From Clostridia bacterium (GTDB taxonomy: Bacteria > Bacillota > Clostridia > Christensenellales > DTU072): a stretch of DNA of 41,552 bases. The position numbers and the translations under genes are program-made. Below, one piece after another: positions 17,928 through 25,045 of the stretch; position 1 is the first letter of the stretch; every line of letters starts with the position of its first letter. The stretch lies in the NCBI GenBank assembly GCA_017533005.1, contig JAFXIQ010000048.1:1-41552 (forward strand). The letters run 5' to 3'. The notes under the pieces are model-generated. The model did no database searches. It was given only the letters and a program-made list of their open reading frames with translations, and was not told where the DNA came from.

Positions 17928-17951
17928 ACCTCATATTATTTAACGTGAGGT
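17928..17951 (+). promoter_or_regulatory. Possible hairpin covering the ribosome binding site of the gene after ksgA
   Basis: ACCTCA (17928-17933) can pair with TGAGGT (17946-17951) across a 12-base loop. TGAGG is the Shine-Dalgarno of the gene starting at 17955, so the pairing would mask its ribosome binding site. A T-run lies just before the hairpin, not after it, so it is not the ksgA terminator. The stem is short and the role is inference. Confidence 0.35.
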
Positions 17952-17954
17952 AAA

Positions 17955-18734
17955 ATGCTCGTTAAAAAAACTATTGTTTTGACAGGCGACGGGGCTAACG
18001 GTTACGTTAGTATCGTTCGTGTAGGTAGCTCTGCCGGTGCAAAAGTCATCTTAAATTCACCGATTAAAGAAGAGCTTTTTTGTGGTATACGACTAACTAA
18101 TATTAAGCAAATTAACTTTAAAATCAATACGCAAAGAACCGAGATTGATTTACCGTTTGAATTCACCGTGCGCGATGACGTAGGCATTATTGTAGTCAAT
18201 AAAAACAGCGAAATATTCGCTGTAGGTGGCAATAAAATGCTAGTAAATAAGTCAGAAATTCTCGCTTATATAAAAGAACTACACTCGCCTAAAGAAATCG
18301 TTGAAGAAGAAGTTTCGGCTCCCGAAATAGAGATTGAAGTGCCTGAAACTATTATTATTGAAGAAAATAACGAAATAATCGACGATATAAAACCTATCCT
18401 AAAAAATAAGAGTGAAAACTTCTATGAACAAGTTAAAAGTAGGCTCGATGAAATCTTAACCGTAAATCCACGAGAAGAGCGCGTTGAAAAACTTATCCCG
18501 GATAGTACCTGGGTAAAAGTCTACTACGACCAAGAAGACTACTACATAATTGGTGTATTAAGGGATAACCAAAAAATAACCCATATCGGTTATGGCGTCC
18601 CCGGTATAGAAGGTATCAAGCCTCCCAAAGAAGCGCAAGAGCTTTGTGAATTTTTACCACTCCCAGAAACCATCGGCGAAGGGTATTGGGTTATGATTCA
18701 AGATGCTTTAACCGGCACTATTAACGGCGGATAA
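17955..18734 (+). CDS. Unrecognised two-domain protein downstream of ksgA
   Basis: I do not recognise this 259-residue protein. The N-terminal ~105 residues are beta-rich (KKTIVLTGDGANGYVSIVRV opening), with no signal peptide or membrane helix. An acidic low-complexity linker (about 112-145, many Glu and Ile) leads to a C-terminal domain (about 155-259) with WVKVYYDQEDYYIIGVLRD and a GYGVPGIEGIKPP turn. It is probably cytoplasmic. It sits 37 bases after ksgA with no terminator between, so it may share that transcript. The last codons (LTGTINGG) lie within the start of the 123-bp repeat described below. Confidence 0.8.
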   Translation: MLVKKTIVLTGDGANGYVSIVRVGSSAGAKVILNSPIKEELFCGIRLTNIKQINFKINTQRTEIDLPFEFTVRDDVGIIVVNKNSEIFAVGGNKMLVNKSEILAYIKELHSPKEIVEEEVSAPEIEIEVPETIIIEENNEIIDDIKPILKNKSENFYEQVKSRLDEILTVNPREERVEKLIPDSTWVKVYYDQEDYYIIGVLRDNQKITHIGYGVPGIEGIKPPKEAQELCEFLPLPETIGEGYWVMIQDALTGTINGG

Positions 18735-18979
18735 ACTTCGTATAACTTCAAAAACAGCCCTAGGGCTTCGGGTCATTTACGACATAGTAAACTCCCCTTG
18801 CCCGTCGGGCTGTTTTTTCGTTCTACTTGTTTCTCCACCGTTAATACTTAACGGCTAAACTTCGCACTACTTTCTCAAAAACCTAATCCACTCAGTCACA
18901 TACGCTCAAGTAAACTCCTAGCTCAAAGCGTGGCGTTTCCGCGTATTGCTCGTTTCTCCGTCGTTAATACTTAACGTTT
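18732..18979. repeat. Two decayed ~123-bp direct repeats
   Basis: Unit 1 (18732-18855) and unit 2 (18856-18979) both open with TAAACTTCG and both close with a near-identical stretch around CGTTAATACTTAACG (18826-18853 versus 18949-18976, 25 of 28 matching). Within them AGTAAACTCC recurs at 18786 and 18909, at the same 123-base offset. The 82 bases from 18773 align without gaps to those from 18896. The closing stretch is itself an inverted repeat (CGTTAA-TAC-TTAACG). The end of the preceding gene (TTAACGGCGG, then TAAACTTCG) resembles the unit boundary. No reading frame runs through the units. This looks like an old tandem duplication of an intergenic segment. Confidence 0.6.
18750..18817 (+). 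terminator. Terminator-like stem with a 46-base interior
   Basis: AAAAACAGCCC (18750-18760) pairs with GGGCTGTTTTT (18807-18817), followed by more T. The large loop contains its own short GGGC/GCCC options. This is the likely end of transcription for ksgA and the following gene, but the long interior is unusual and could hold a small structured RNA. Confidence 0.55.
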
Positions 18980-19004
18980 ATGTTACCGACCAATCGTGAT
19001 ATGG

Positions 19005-19042
19005 AAAATCCTAGCAGTCAAGTATTTTGTGCTAGGATTTTT
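19005..19042 (+). terminator. Second terminator-like hairpin before the symporter
   Basis: A 12-bp stem AAAATCCTAGCA / TGCTAGGATTTT across a 13-base loop, followed by T. No gene lies between this and the first terminator, so it may end a short unannotated transcript, or act as a back-up. Confidence 0.5.
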
Positions 19043-19119
19043 GTGGCTATATCAGTCGGTTTTGGTGTGTTAGGAAGTTTTATATTTTTTACTTTTTTGT
19101 AAATTTATGCCTTGTTTCG

Positions 19120-19149
19120 TTAGCCACACGCACGCGTATGGTGTATAAT
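19120..19149 (+). promoter_or_regulatory. Probable promoter of the sodium:solute symporter
   Basis: A perfect TATAAT (19144-19149) about 32 bases before the ATG. The -35 is weak (TTAGCC, 19120-19125, 18-base spacing). The spacer carries ACGCACGCG followed by TATGGTG, strongly resembling the spacer of the SGNH hydrolase promoter (30296-30324). Confidence 0.45.
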
Positions 19150-19180
19150 AAACAAAGCAATAATTTTTTGGAGTTTAAAA

Positions 19181-20737
19181 ATGTTGATTTCTGCTGTTAA
19201 CGAAAGATGGTCGGCGTATTTAATTCTTGCGATTTTCATTGCTTCGATGATTGTCGTTAGCGTGTTATCCGCTAAAAAAGCTAAATCGTTAAATGGATTT
19301 TTACTAGGGGACCGTGGTATCGGCGGTTGGATGAGTGCTTTCGGTTATGGCACCACTTATTTCTCGGGCGTTGTCTTTATAGGCTACGCGGGAACATTCG
19401 GTATGAGCCTAGGACTATCGGCTTTCTGGATAGGACTAGCTAACGCGCTCGTCGGTTCGCTACTCGCTTGGTTAGTGCTCGCTAAAAGAACACGCGCGAT
19501 GAGTCAATCGCTTGATGCAAAAACACTTCCTGAATTCCTAGAAAAAAGATATTCTTCAAGTAGTTTGAAACTCGTTTCTGCTATTATTATCTTCATATTC
19601 TTAATTCCTTATTCAACTTCTGTTTATCAAGGTATTGCGTATATTTCAGAAGCTGTTTTCGGTTTAGATTTCGTTTGGTGCGTGGTCATTATGGCTGTTA
19701 TCGCAGGCGCTTATTTGTTCGTTGGTGGATACTTCGCGAATGCTGTTTCCAACTTCGTTCAAGGTATCATTATGTTGATTGGCGTTATCTTGATGATTGC
19801 GCTTATGCTCGCTTCTTCAAAGGTAAACGGAGTAGAAGGACTTAACAAACTTATTGAAAGCGGTTACGGATTCTTCCCATCGGCAAAGAGTTCGGGATTC
19901 TGGTTCGATTCGCCACTTATGACACTCATTACCAATATGCTTTTGACTTCCGTTGGTATTTGGGCGGTTCCTCAATCTATCCAAAAATTCTTCGCCATTA
20001 GAAACAACCGCGCTATAGTTCAAGGAACGGTTATTTCTACCATATTCGCTTTAGTAGTAGGCGGTGGCGCGTACTTCAACGGAAGTTTATCACGACTCTT
20101 TTTCCCCGAAATGCCCGCAGAAGGAACGGCTAACATCATTCCTAATATGCTACTTTCTAACGAACTTATGGGATACGCAGTTCTCGGATTTATTTGCATC
20201 CTTGTTCTTGCTGCAAGTATGTCGACTTTGTCATCACTAGCATTGGTTTCTGCATCTTCACTAGGCGTGGACGTTTACAAAGGATTCATTAAAAAAGACG
20301 CGAGCGATGCGCACATTAAAAAGCTAGTTAGCATACTTTGCATAATCTTCGTATTGGTTTCTGCAATTCTTGCTATTCTTGAAGTAGATGCTATTGTAAC
20401 GCTTATGTCACTATCTTGGGGTACGCTCGCAGGTTGCTTCCTTGGCCCGTATATTTACGGCTTGTATTCTAAAAAGGCAAACAAGGTAGGAGCATTCCTT
20501 TCTATCGGCGTGACATTAGTTACAACGATTGTATTAATATTCGTTTTCGGTGCGATATACGGTGGAAATAGCTTAGGTGAGTTGATTTCTCTAGGTATTA
20601 AAAAATCACCCGTTATAGGCGTTATTTGTATGATATTATCGCTAATCGTAACACCTATAGGTATGCTCTTCAATAAAAACGAAAAAATTAAAGTTAAAGA
20701 TGAAGCTCTTGAATTATGCTTCCAACAAATTAAATAA
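19181..20737 (+). CDS. Sodium:solute symporter (SSS family)
   Basis: A secondary transporter that couples sodium entry to uptake of an organic solute. The 518 residues form about 13 hydrophobic segments from end to end. The family's GDRGIGGWMSAFGYGTTYFSG segment (about 42-63) and a second conserved region around helix 5 are visible, placing it near PutP/PanF-type members. The substrate (proline, pantothenate, sugar or another) cannot be settled from sequence alone. It has a TTTGGAG site and a strong GC-rich terminator downstream, so it is a single-gene unit. Confidence 0.92.
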   Translation: MLISAVNERWSAYLILAIFIASMIVVSVLSAKKAKSLNGFLLGDRGIGGWMSAFGYGTTYFSGVVFIGYAGTFGMSLGLSAFWIGLANALVGSLLAWLVLAKRTRAMSQSLDAKTLPEFLEKRYSSSSLKLVSAIIIFIFLIPYSTSVYQGIAYISEAVFGLDFVWCVVIMAVIAGAYLFVGGYFANAVSNFVQGIIMLIGVILMIALMLASSKVNGVEGLNKLIESGYGFFPSAKSSGFWFDSPLMTLITNMLLTSVGIWAVPQSIQKFFAIRNNRAIVQGTVISTIFALVVGGGAYFNGSLSRLFFPEMPAEGTANIIPNMLLSNELMGYAVLGFICILVLAASMSTLSSLALVSASSLGVDVYKGFIKKDASDAHIKKLVSILCIIFVLVSAILAILEVDAIVTLMSLSWGTLAGCFLGPYIYGLYSKKANKVGAFLSIGVTLVTTIVLIFVFGAIYGGNSLGELISLGIKKSPVIGVICMILSLIVTPIGMLFNKNEKIKVKDEALELCFQQIK

Positions 20738-20760
20738 TTAAATAAAAGTATCCGATTGAT

Positions 20761-20793
20761 GGGGCGCGACGTGGAGTCGCGCCCCTTATTTTT
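20761..20793 (+). terminator. Strong terminator of the symporter gene
   Basis: A perfect 10-bp GC-rich stem GGGGCGCGAC / GTCGCGCCCC with loop GTGGA, followed by TTATTTTT. Confidence 0.92.
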
Positions 20794-20868
20794 AAATTAT
20801 TTTTGGATTTTAGGTATAAGAAAAATTTTTTAAGCAATAATTTCGGTAACAAAACGCGGAGGTTATAT

Positions 20869-21540
20869 ATGCAAAAAAAATTGAATTTGCAAAAGCTCAA
20901 AACATTCTTTAAAAAGAATATGTATTTCATAATTATGGGGGTTTCGGTGTTAGCTATTGGCGCAATGATTACGGTTGCCGTCGTTGCAAGCGATAAGAAG
21001 GCCCCAACGGATAGCACGCCAAGTGATACCATCGTTCTTCCACCGGTAGACGATACACCCGTCGTAGACCCTGTTCCTGATACACCTGTCGTAGACACGC
21101 CCGAAGAACCTACACCAACACCTATTGTGTTTATCTCGCCCGTTGCTCAAGGCTCGATTATAAAAGACTATACAATGGATACGCTAGTATATTCTTCGAC
21201 GCTCAAACAATATCAAGTACACAACGGTATTGATTTTGCAGGAGAAGAGGGCGCTGTCGCAGTAGCCGTTTATGCAGGTACAGTTGAAAGCGTAACTTAT
21301 GACGCATTGAACGGCACGGTTATAAAAATCAACCACGGAAACGGACTCGTTAGCGAGTATTCTTCCTTGTCTGACCCCACGGTTAGCGTTGGTCAAGTAG
21401 TTGCACAAGGAACCACTCTGGGACTACTATCAACGAGCGCTACAAGCGAAATGAATGATGGAGCACACTTGCACTTTTCGGTATCTGAAAATGGTCAAAT
21501 AGTTAGCCCACACGGCTATTTAGCTGATGGAAACAAATAA
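20869..21540 (+). CDS. Membrane-anchored LytM/M23 domain protein (SpoIIQ-like)
   Basis: A 223-residue bitopic protein. Cytoplasmic N-terminus (1-19), membrane helix (about 20-41), a Pro/Thr/Val/Asp-rich linker (about 43-86), then an extracytoplasmic M23 domain (about 87-223). The zinc ligands of LytM peptidases are all present: His118 and Asp122 in HNGIDFA, and His200 and His202 in HLHF, so it may be an active peptidoglycan endopeptidase. Architecture and size match SpoIIQ of Clostridia, which is made during sporulation, but cell-wall hydrolases with the same layout exist, so I leave the symbol blank. The start was placed at the ATG with GGAGG six bases before it; the longer frame lacks one. 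Confidence 0.88.
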   Translation: MQKKLNLQKLKTFFKKNMYFIIMGVSVLAIGAMITVAVVASDKKAPTDSTPSDTIVLPPVDDTPVVDPVPDTPVVDTPEEPTPTPIVFISPVAQGSIIKDYTMDTLVYSSTLKQYQVHNGIDFAGEEGAVAVAVYAGTVESVTYDALNGTVIKINHGNGLVSEYSSLSDPTVSVGQVVAQGTTLGLLSTSATSEMNDGAHLHFSVSENGQIVSPHGYLADGNK

Positions 21541-21552
21541 AAACCGAAATAG

Positions 21553-21579
21553 AAAAGCCCACATTTTCGTGGGCTTTTT
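21553..21579. terminator. Bidirectional terminator between the M23 gene and the chromate transporter
   Basis: A stem AAAAGCCCAC / GTGGGCTTTT with loop ATTTTC and T-runs on both strands. The two neighbouring genes converge on it. Confidence 0.9.
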
Positions 21580-21599
21580 AAGTAGCGTGAAATTCAATG

Positions 21600-22172
21600 C
21601 TACAGTATGAAACCGTAGAAGAGAATGCCTATTCCTGCTGATAAAATTATCAAAATGATGGGGTGAAGTTTTTTGAATATACGCATACAAGCAAAGCACA
21701 CGGCAAAGAGTATTATGCCAAACCAATTAAAGGTTGTTTCTCCCGTAGCGCCGTCGGTCGGGAGTATCGTTGCGACGAATACGCTAATAAATGCCGTAAA
21801 TATGAGCATTGAAACCGTGGGACGGAGTGTAGTGAAAGCGTCTTGCACGAAAACATTATTCATAAACTTCTTGGAGAAGTAATAGATAATTAGTATTATG
21901 ATAAAGGACGGTAGCGCAAGGCCTAATACTGCGAAAAACACGCCTAGCACGCCTGCCATTTGATACCCGATAAAAGTTGCCATATTGACGGCAAACGGCC
22001 CCGGCGTAGACTCAGCTATGGCTATGAAATTGATAAGCATCTCTTCGCTTATCCAACCTTTACCTATAGTTGTTTCTGCAATAAGTGGTATCATTGCGTA
22101 TCCACCACCGATGGTGAATAAGCCTATTTTAAAGAAAGAGAGCATTAAATCAATGATTATCGGCATTTTCAT
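21600..22172 (-). CDS. Chromate transporter, short CHR subunit
   Basis: A single-domain member of the CHR family, which moves chromate or related oxyanions across the membrane; short CHR proteins usually work as a pair. The 190 residues carry the family motifs GGGYAMIPL (22-30) and STPGPFAVNMATFIG (54-68), followed by several membrane helices. GAGGAGG lies 3 bases before the first ATG (22172) and 9 bases before a second in-frame ATG (22166), so either could be used. The start overlaps the end of the other CHR gene by 23 bases. In gut anaerobes the natural substrate is likely sulfate-like rather than chromate; that is inference. Confidence 0.9.
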   Translation of the reverse strand: MKMPIIIDLMLSFFKIGLFTIGGGYAMIPLIAETTIGKGWISEEMLINFIAIAESTPGPFAVNMATFIGYQMAGVLGVFFAVLGLALPSFIIILIIYYFSKKFMNNVFVQDAFTTLRPTVSMLIFTAFISVFVATILPTDGATGETTFNWFGIILFAVCFACMRIFKKLHPIILIILSAGIGILFYGFIL

Positions 22173-22875
22173 CTACCTCCTCATTGATTTCGGGTTCTTC
22201 CGTGCTTTCCGTAGCGATAGGGGGTTCTTCTACGTTTTCAGAAGTTTCTTCTTTAACTTCTTCTTGCGTTGCACCTTTTTTCTTGGCGATTTTTCTGTTT
22301 ATTATACCCCATACGATGCCAAATACGGCTGACATCAAAATTATATAGATAACGTCGAATTTGATGACTTCGAATTCGTTTAATAATGCAAGCGTTAAGC
22401 TAACCGCCATAACTGCGTATATAACTATACGTTTTTCGCCTTTTAGGAATTTGCTCATTTTGATTACGGCGTTCAATATCAGCGCGCAAACGGCTGCTCT
22501 TATGCCCATAAAAGCCCATTTTACATATTGATTGTCGCCAAACTCGTTTATAACTCCTGAAATAAGCGTTATTATTATGGTTGATGGAAACAATACTGCG
22601 AAAGTTGCCACAATAGAACCGAATATACCGGCGACTTTAGCACCTACGAAAGTTGCCGTATTCAATGCTATTGCGCCCGGCGTTGATTCTGCAATCGCTA
22701 TTATATCGAGCATTTCCTTGGAAGTTAACCACTTCTTTTTGTCAACTACGTCGCGCTCTACAAGGCTTATCATAGCGTAGCCACCACCGAACGTGAAAGC
22801 ACCTATTCTTAAAAACGTTAAGAATAGTTCAAGTATAAGTTTAAGTTTAGCTTTAAGCTTACCTTTATCTTTCAT
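22150..22875 (-). CDS. Chromate transporter, second CHR subunit with an acidic tail
   Basis: Partner of the short CHR protein. The 241 residues show the same motifs, GGGYAMISL (29-37) and STPGAIALNTATFVG (64-78), and about six hydrophobic segments to about residue 190. A ~45-residue highly acidic tail rich in Glu, with several Asn and Pro, follows and is not part of the CHR fold. It is the only gene in the window to end in TGA; reading through would add about seven residues (FNALFL and a preceding Trp) before TAA. It begins 3 bases after the thiolase-like gene, so the three are one operon. Confidence 0.9.
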   Translation of the reverse strand: MKDKGKLKAKLKLILELFLTFLRIGAFTFGGGYAMISLVERDVVDKKKWLTSKEMLDIIAIAESTPGAIALNTATFVGAKVAGIFGSIVATFAVLFPSTIIITLISGVINEFGDNQYVKWAFMGIRAAVCALILNAVIKMSKFLKGEKRIVIYAVMAVSLTLALLNEFEVIKFDVIYIILMSAVFGIVWGIINRKIAKKKGATQEEVKEETSENVEEPPIATESTEEPEINEEVDENADNH

Positions 22876-22878
22876 TGA

Positions 22879-23643
22879 TTAGTCGTCCTTTTTCGTGGCT
22901 TTATTCGGGAATAAATTATAGCGCTCGGGGTTTGTGATTGCAGAAAACATCCTATCCTTCGCAAAAGGTATATCTTTGCAAATAGACATTGTTAAATTTT
23001 TCATATATTCCCTTTGCGTTACATGATTCATCGGGCAAGGGTTATGTAGTATGGGTAAATTCAACCTGTTGCATACGCCTTTTATGTCGCCTTCTCGTGC
23101 GTAAATGAAGGGGCGTATAAGCGTTATGTCGCTTCTTTCCATGTGCGATACGGGTTGGAAGGTCGATAATCTACCTTCGTATATGAACGATAGCAAGAAG
23201 GTTTCGAGTAAATCTTCCGAATTGTGTCCTAATGCGAGTTTGTTTGCGCCGATTTCTTTGCACTTGGTGTTCAGCGCGCCTCTACGCATTTTTGAGCATA
23301 AACTGCAAGGGTTTTTCTCCTTTCTTTCTTCAAAAAGGATTTGGGCTATTTGGGTTTCTTCTATATAGTAGGGTACGCCTAGCTCCTTGCAGTAGTCTAT
23401 AAGCGCTTGAACTTCTTTGGGGTCGGTTTCTTTGAGCCCTAGACTGATGGTTATAGCAGATAATTCGAATGGAATAGGGGAAAATCTCTTGAAAATTGCA
23501 AGAGCTGTGAGTAACGCTAAACTATCCTTCCCTCCGGAAAGACCGACGGCTACGTGGTCACCTGCTTCAAGCATATTGTAGTCGGTGAGCGCTTTTCTAA
23601 CGCAACCAACAAGTTTTCTCATTACTACGCTTCTTTCTTCCAT
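22879..23643 (-). CDS. TtcA-like tRNA 2-thiocytidine synthetase family protein
   Basis: A PP-loop ATPase of the TtcA/TilS superfamily. The 254-residue sequence has the nucleotide-binding SGGKDS (36-41), the CxxC cysteines Cys113 and Cys116, and a third cysteine Cys203 in NPCPMN, the set that holds the 4Fe-4S cluster of TtcA sulfur-transferring enzymes. TtcA thiolates position C32 of some tRNAs, but close paralogues have other or unknown targets. ATG 23643 has a modest AAGG; the next ATG (residue 8, 23622) gives MRKLVGCVRKAL, which resembles the usual N-terminus and suits the nearby promoter-like TTATAA better. It leads an operon with the two CHR genes. Confidence 0.85.
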   Translation of the reverse strand: MEERSVVMRKLVGCVRKALTDYNMLEAGDHVAVGLSGGKDSLALLTALAIFKRFSPIPFELSAITISLGLKETDPKEVQALIDYCKELGVPYYIEETQIAQILFEERKEKNPCSLCSKMRRGALNTKCKEIGANKLALGHNSEDLLETFLLSFIYEGRLSTFQPVSHMERSDITLIRPFIYAREGDIKGVCNRLNLPILHNPCPMNHVTQREYMKNLTMSICKDIPFAKDRMFSAITNPERYNLFPNKATKKDD

Positions 23644-23675
23644 TTATAATAACCTTAATATTTATCGTGCAAATG

Positions 23676-23703
23676 AAAAATACCTAACTAGTTAGGTATT
23701 TTT
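23676..23703 (-). terminator. Terminator of the DUF1858 gene and tRNA-Gln
   Basis: A perfect 28-bp palindrome: 14-base arms beginning AAAAATACCTAACT. On the minus strand it directly follows the tRNA CCA end and ends in a T-run. It shares its first base pair with the tRNA 3' end. Confidence 0.85.
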
Positions 23704-23776
23704 GGCAGGAGTAGTAAGAATCGAACTTACAACAACGGGGTCAGAGTCCGTTGTGTTACCACTACACCATACTCCA
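23703..23776 (-). tRNA. trnQ: tRNA-Gln (anticodon CUG)
   Basis: A 74-base tRNA with encoded CCA. It has a D arm (GTGT/ACAC with GG in the loop), an anticodon loop CTCTGAC giving anticodon CTG for the codon CAG, and a T arm (GTAAG TTCGATT CTTAC). Two oddities: acceptor bases 1 and 72 are U and U instead of the U-A usual for glutamine tRNAs, and anticodon-stem position 31-39 is A-C. The rest of the acceptor stem (GGAGTA / TACTCC) is perfect. It sits 17 bases downstream of the DUF1858 gene on the same strand and probably shares its transcript. Confidence 0.92.
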
Positions 23777-23793
23777 TTGTTTGCGCTATATCA

Positions 23794-24003
23794 TTACATT
23801 GGTAAGTCGCAAGCTTCGTTAAGTGCTTCTACCATTTCGTCAACGTCTACACCGTGTACCATAGCTGCTTCTTCGATGGTTTCGCCTCTAGAAAGTGCGC
23901 ATCCTAAACAATGCATGCCAAAACCGAATAGAACGTCTGCCATAGCTTGTACGTTGCCTTTTTTTAGTGCGTCTGCAATTAACATGTCTTTAGTGATTTT
24001 CAT
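23794..24003 (-). CDS. DUF1858 domain protein
   Basis: A 69-residue helical protein of the DUF1858 (ScdA_N-like) type, recognised by its ITKDMLIADAL opening, a hydrophobic helix and the motif GFGMHCLGC, whose two cysteines (30s region) are conserved. These small proteins are often near Crp/Fnr regulators, hybrid-cluster proteins and nitrogen-oxide response genes in anaerobes and have been linked to metal or redox handling; the function is not settled. A perfect AGGAGG precedes the ATG. It heads a two-gene unit with tRNA-Gln. Confidence 0.88.
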   Translation of the reverse strand: MKITKDMLIADALKKGNVQAMADVLFGFGMHCLGCALSRGETIEEAAMVHGVDVDEMVEALNEACDLPM

Positions 24004-24043
24004 AGTATATACCTCCTATGTAAATACTTATATTCGTGTCTTA

Positions 24044-24072
24044 AGTATATAACAATTAAGCCTTATTATCAA
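24044..24072 (-). promoter_or_regulatory. Promoter of the DUF1858-tRNA-Gln unit
   Basis: On the minus strand, TTGATA (24067-24072) and TATACT (24044-24049) with a 17-base spacer. The predicted start lies about 35 bases before the DUF1858 ATG. Confidence 0.65.
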
Positions 24073-24094
24073 CTGTTTTTAATAATTATTTATA

Positions 24095-25045
24095 TTAGAG
24101 TAGTATCATGAGCGTCAACGGAATGGTTACGACGGATAGTAGCGTAGATATCATAACGAACTTAGCTGGGTACTTAGTATCAAGCCCACATCTATTGGAA
24201 AACATCATGACGTTGTTCGCGCTTGGCATTGCAGAAAACGCTACTAAGTTCAATTTTATATCAGAAACGTCCGTAAAACTAGCGAAAATTAGTATCAAAA
24301 GCGCGCATAACGCAGGACAAATTATTAACTTAATGATTGCCGATGCGTAAACTTTGCCGTCAAGGAAAAGCTCTTTTAAAGAAGTTTCGGAAATCTTTAT
24401 GCCAAGAAGCGTCATCGCAAGGGGACCTACCATATCCGCGAATAGACCTACCATATTTTGTATGCCGACTAAATTGAAACGTGGGAAGTTGATATTGCAA
24501 ATGAATAAAGGTAGCGCGATTATAAAAGAAAGCGTAGGGGGATTAAAAATAGCTTTCTTTAGGCTCATATACTTTTTGTCGCCTGTCAGTAGGTAGTTGC
24601 CTAGCGTCCAAGATAATAAGTTGAAGCTAACTATTGCGCTGGTTGCGTATAATATTATTACGCTATCGTTAGGAGCAAAAAGTTGTAGAAACGGAATGCA
24701 AAGATAACCAACGTTGCCGAACGTGCCAGCATAAACCGACTGCGCGCGCTCCGTTAAATCGCCACCAACGCCAGTCATAATCAATTTGCCGATAAGAAGA
24801 GTGGCAATCATAAGTATGGCCGTTATGAAAAAGACCATCACTAAATTGAAAAGTACGGAAACGTTATAAGGGGTGTTCAAAAATGCATCAAAAGTAACGA
24901 ATGGTTGCGTGACATATAAAAGCATTACCGAAATAAACGATACGGCTTTTTCTTTGTCAATCATTTTTAACTTGCCGATTATAAACCCCGGCACAGCCAT
25001 CGCAAGTAGCAAAGCTACGCTTTTTAATGCAGTCAAAAATAACAT
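24095..25045 (-). CDS. AEC family transporter (auxin efflux carrier/malonate permease type)
   Basis: A 316-residue membrane transporter with about ten helices in two inverted halves. It has the short N-terminal helix ending PGFIIGK, YVTQPFVTFDAF (44-55), and the NPPTLSF (167-173) and AMPSANN (274-280) signatures of the family. AEC proteins export or exchange small organic anions such as malate or malonate in bacteria; the substrate is unknown here. Its ATG overlaps the stop of the preceding gene (TAATG), so the pair is translationally coupled. No clear terminator follows. Confidence 0.9.
   Translation of the reverse strand: MLFLTALKSVALLLAMAVPGFIIGKLKMIDKEKAVSFISVMLLYVTQPFVTFDAFLNTPYNVSVLFNLVMVFFITAILMIATLLIGKLIMTGVGGDLTERAQSVYAGTFGNVGYLCIPFLQLFAPNDSVIILYATSAIVSFNLLSWTLGNYLLTGDKKYMSLKKAIFNPPTLSFIIALPLFICNINFPRFNLVGIQNMVGLFADMVGPLAMTLLGIKISETSLKELFLDGKVYASAIIKLIICPALCALLILIFASFTDVSDIKLNLVAFSAMPSANNVMMFSNRCGLDTKYPAKFVMISTLLSVVTIPLTLMILL

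Noticed and set aside
18731..18750. loxP-like sequence ATAAACTTCGTATAACTTC
   Set aside because: It resembles one arm of loxP, but there is no second arm or spacer and no recombinase nearby; the TAAACTTCG part is explained by the 123-bp repeat.
22130..22152. TGA read as tryptophan
   Set aside because: The single TGA ends the CHR gene with a normal position, and no conserved Trp site in the window is encoded by TGA. The standard code is retained.
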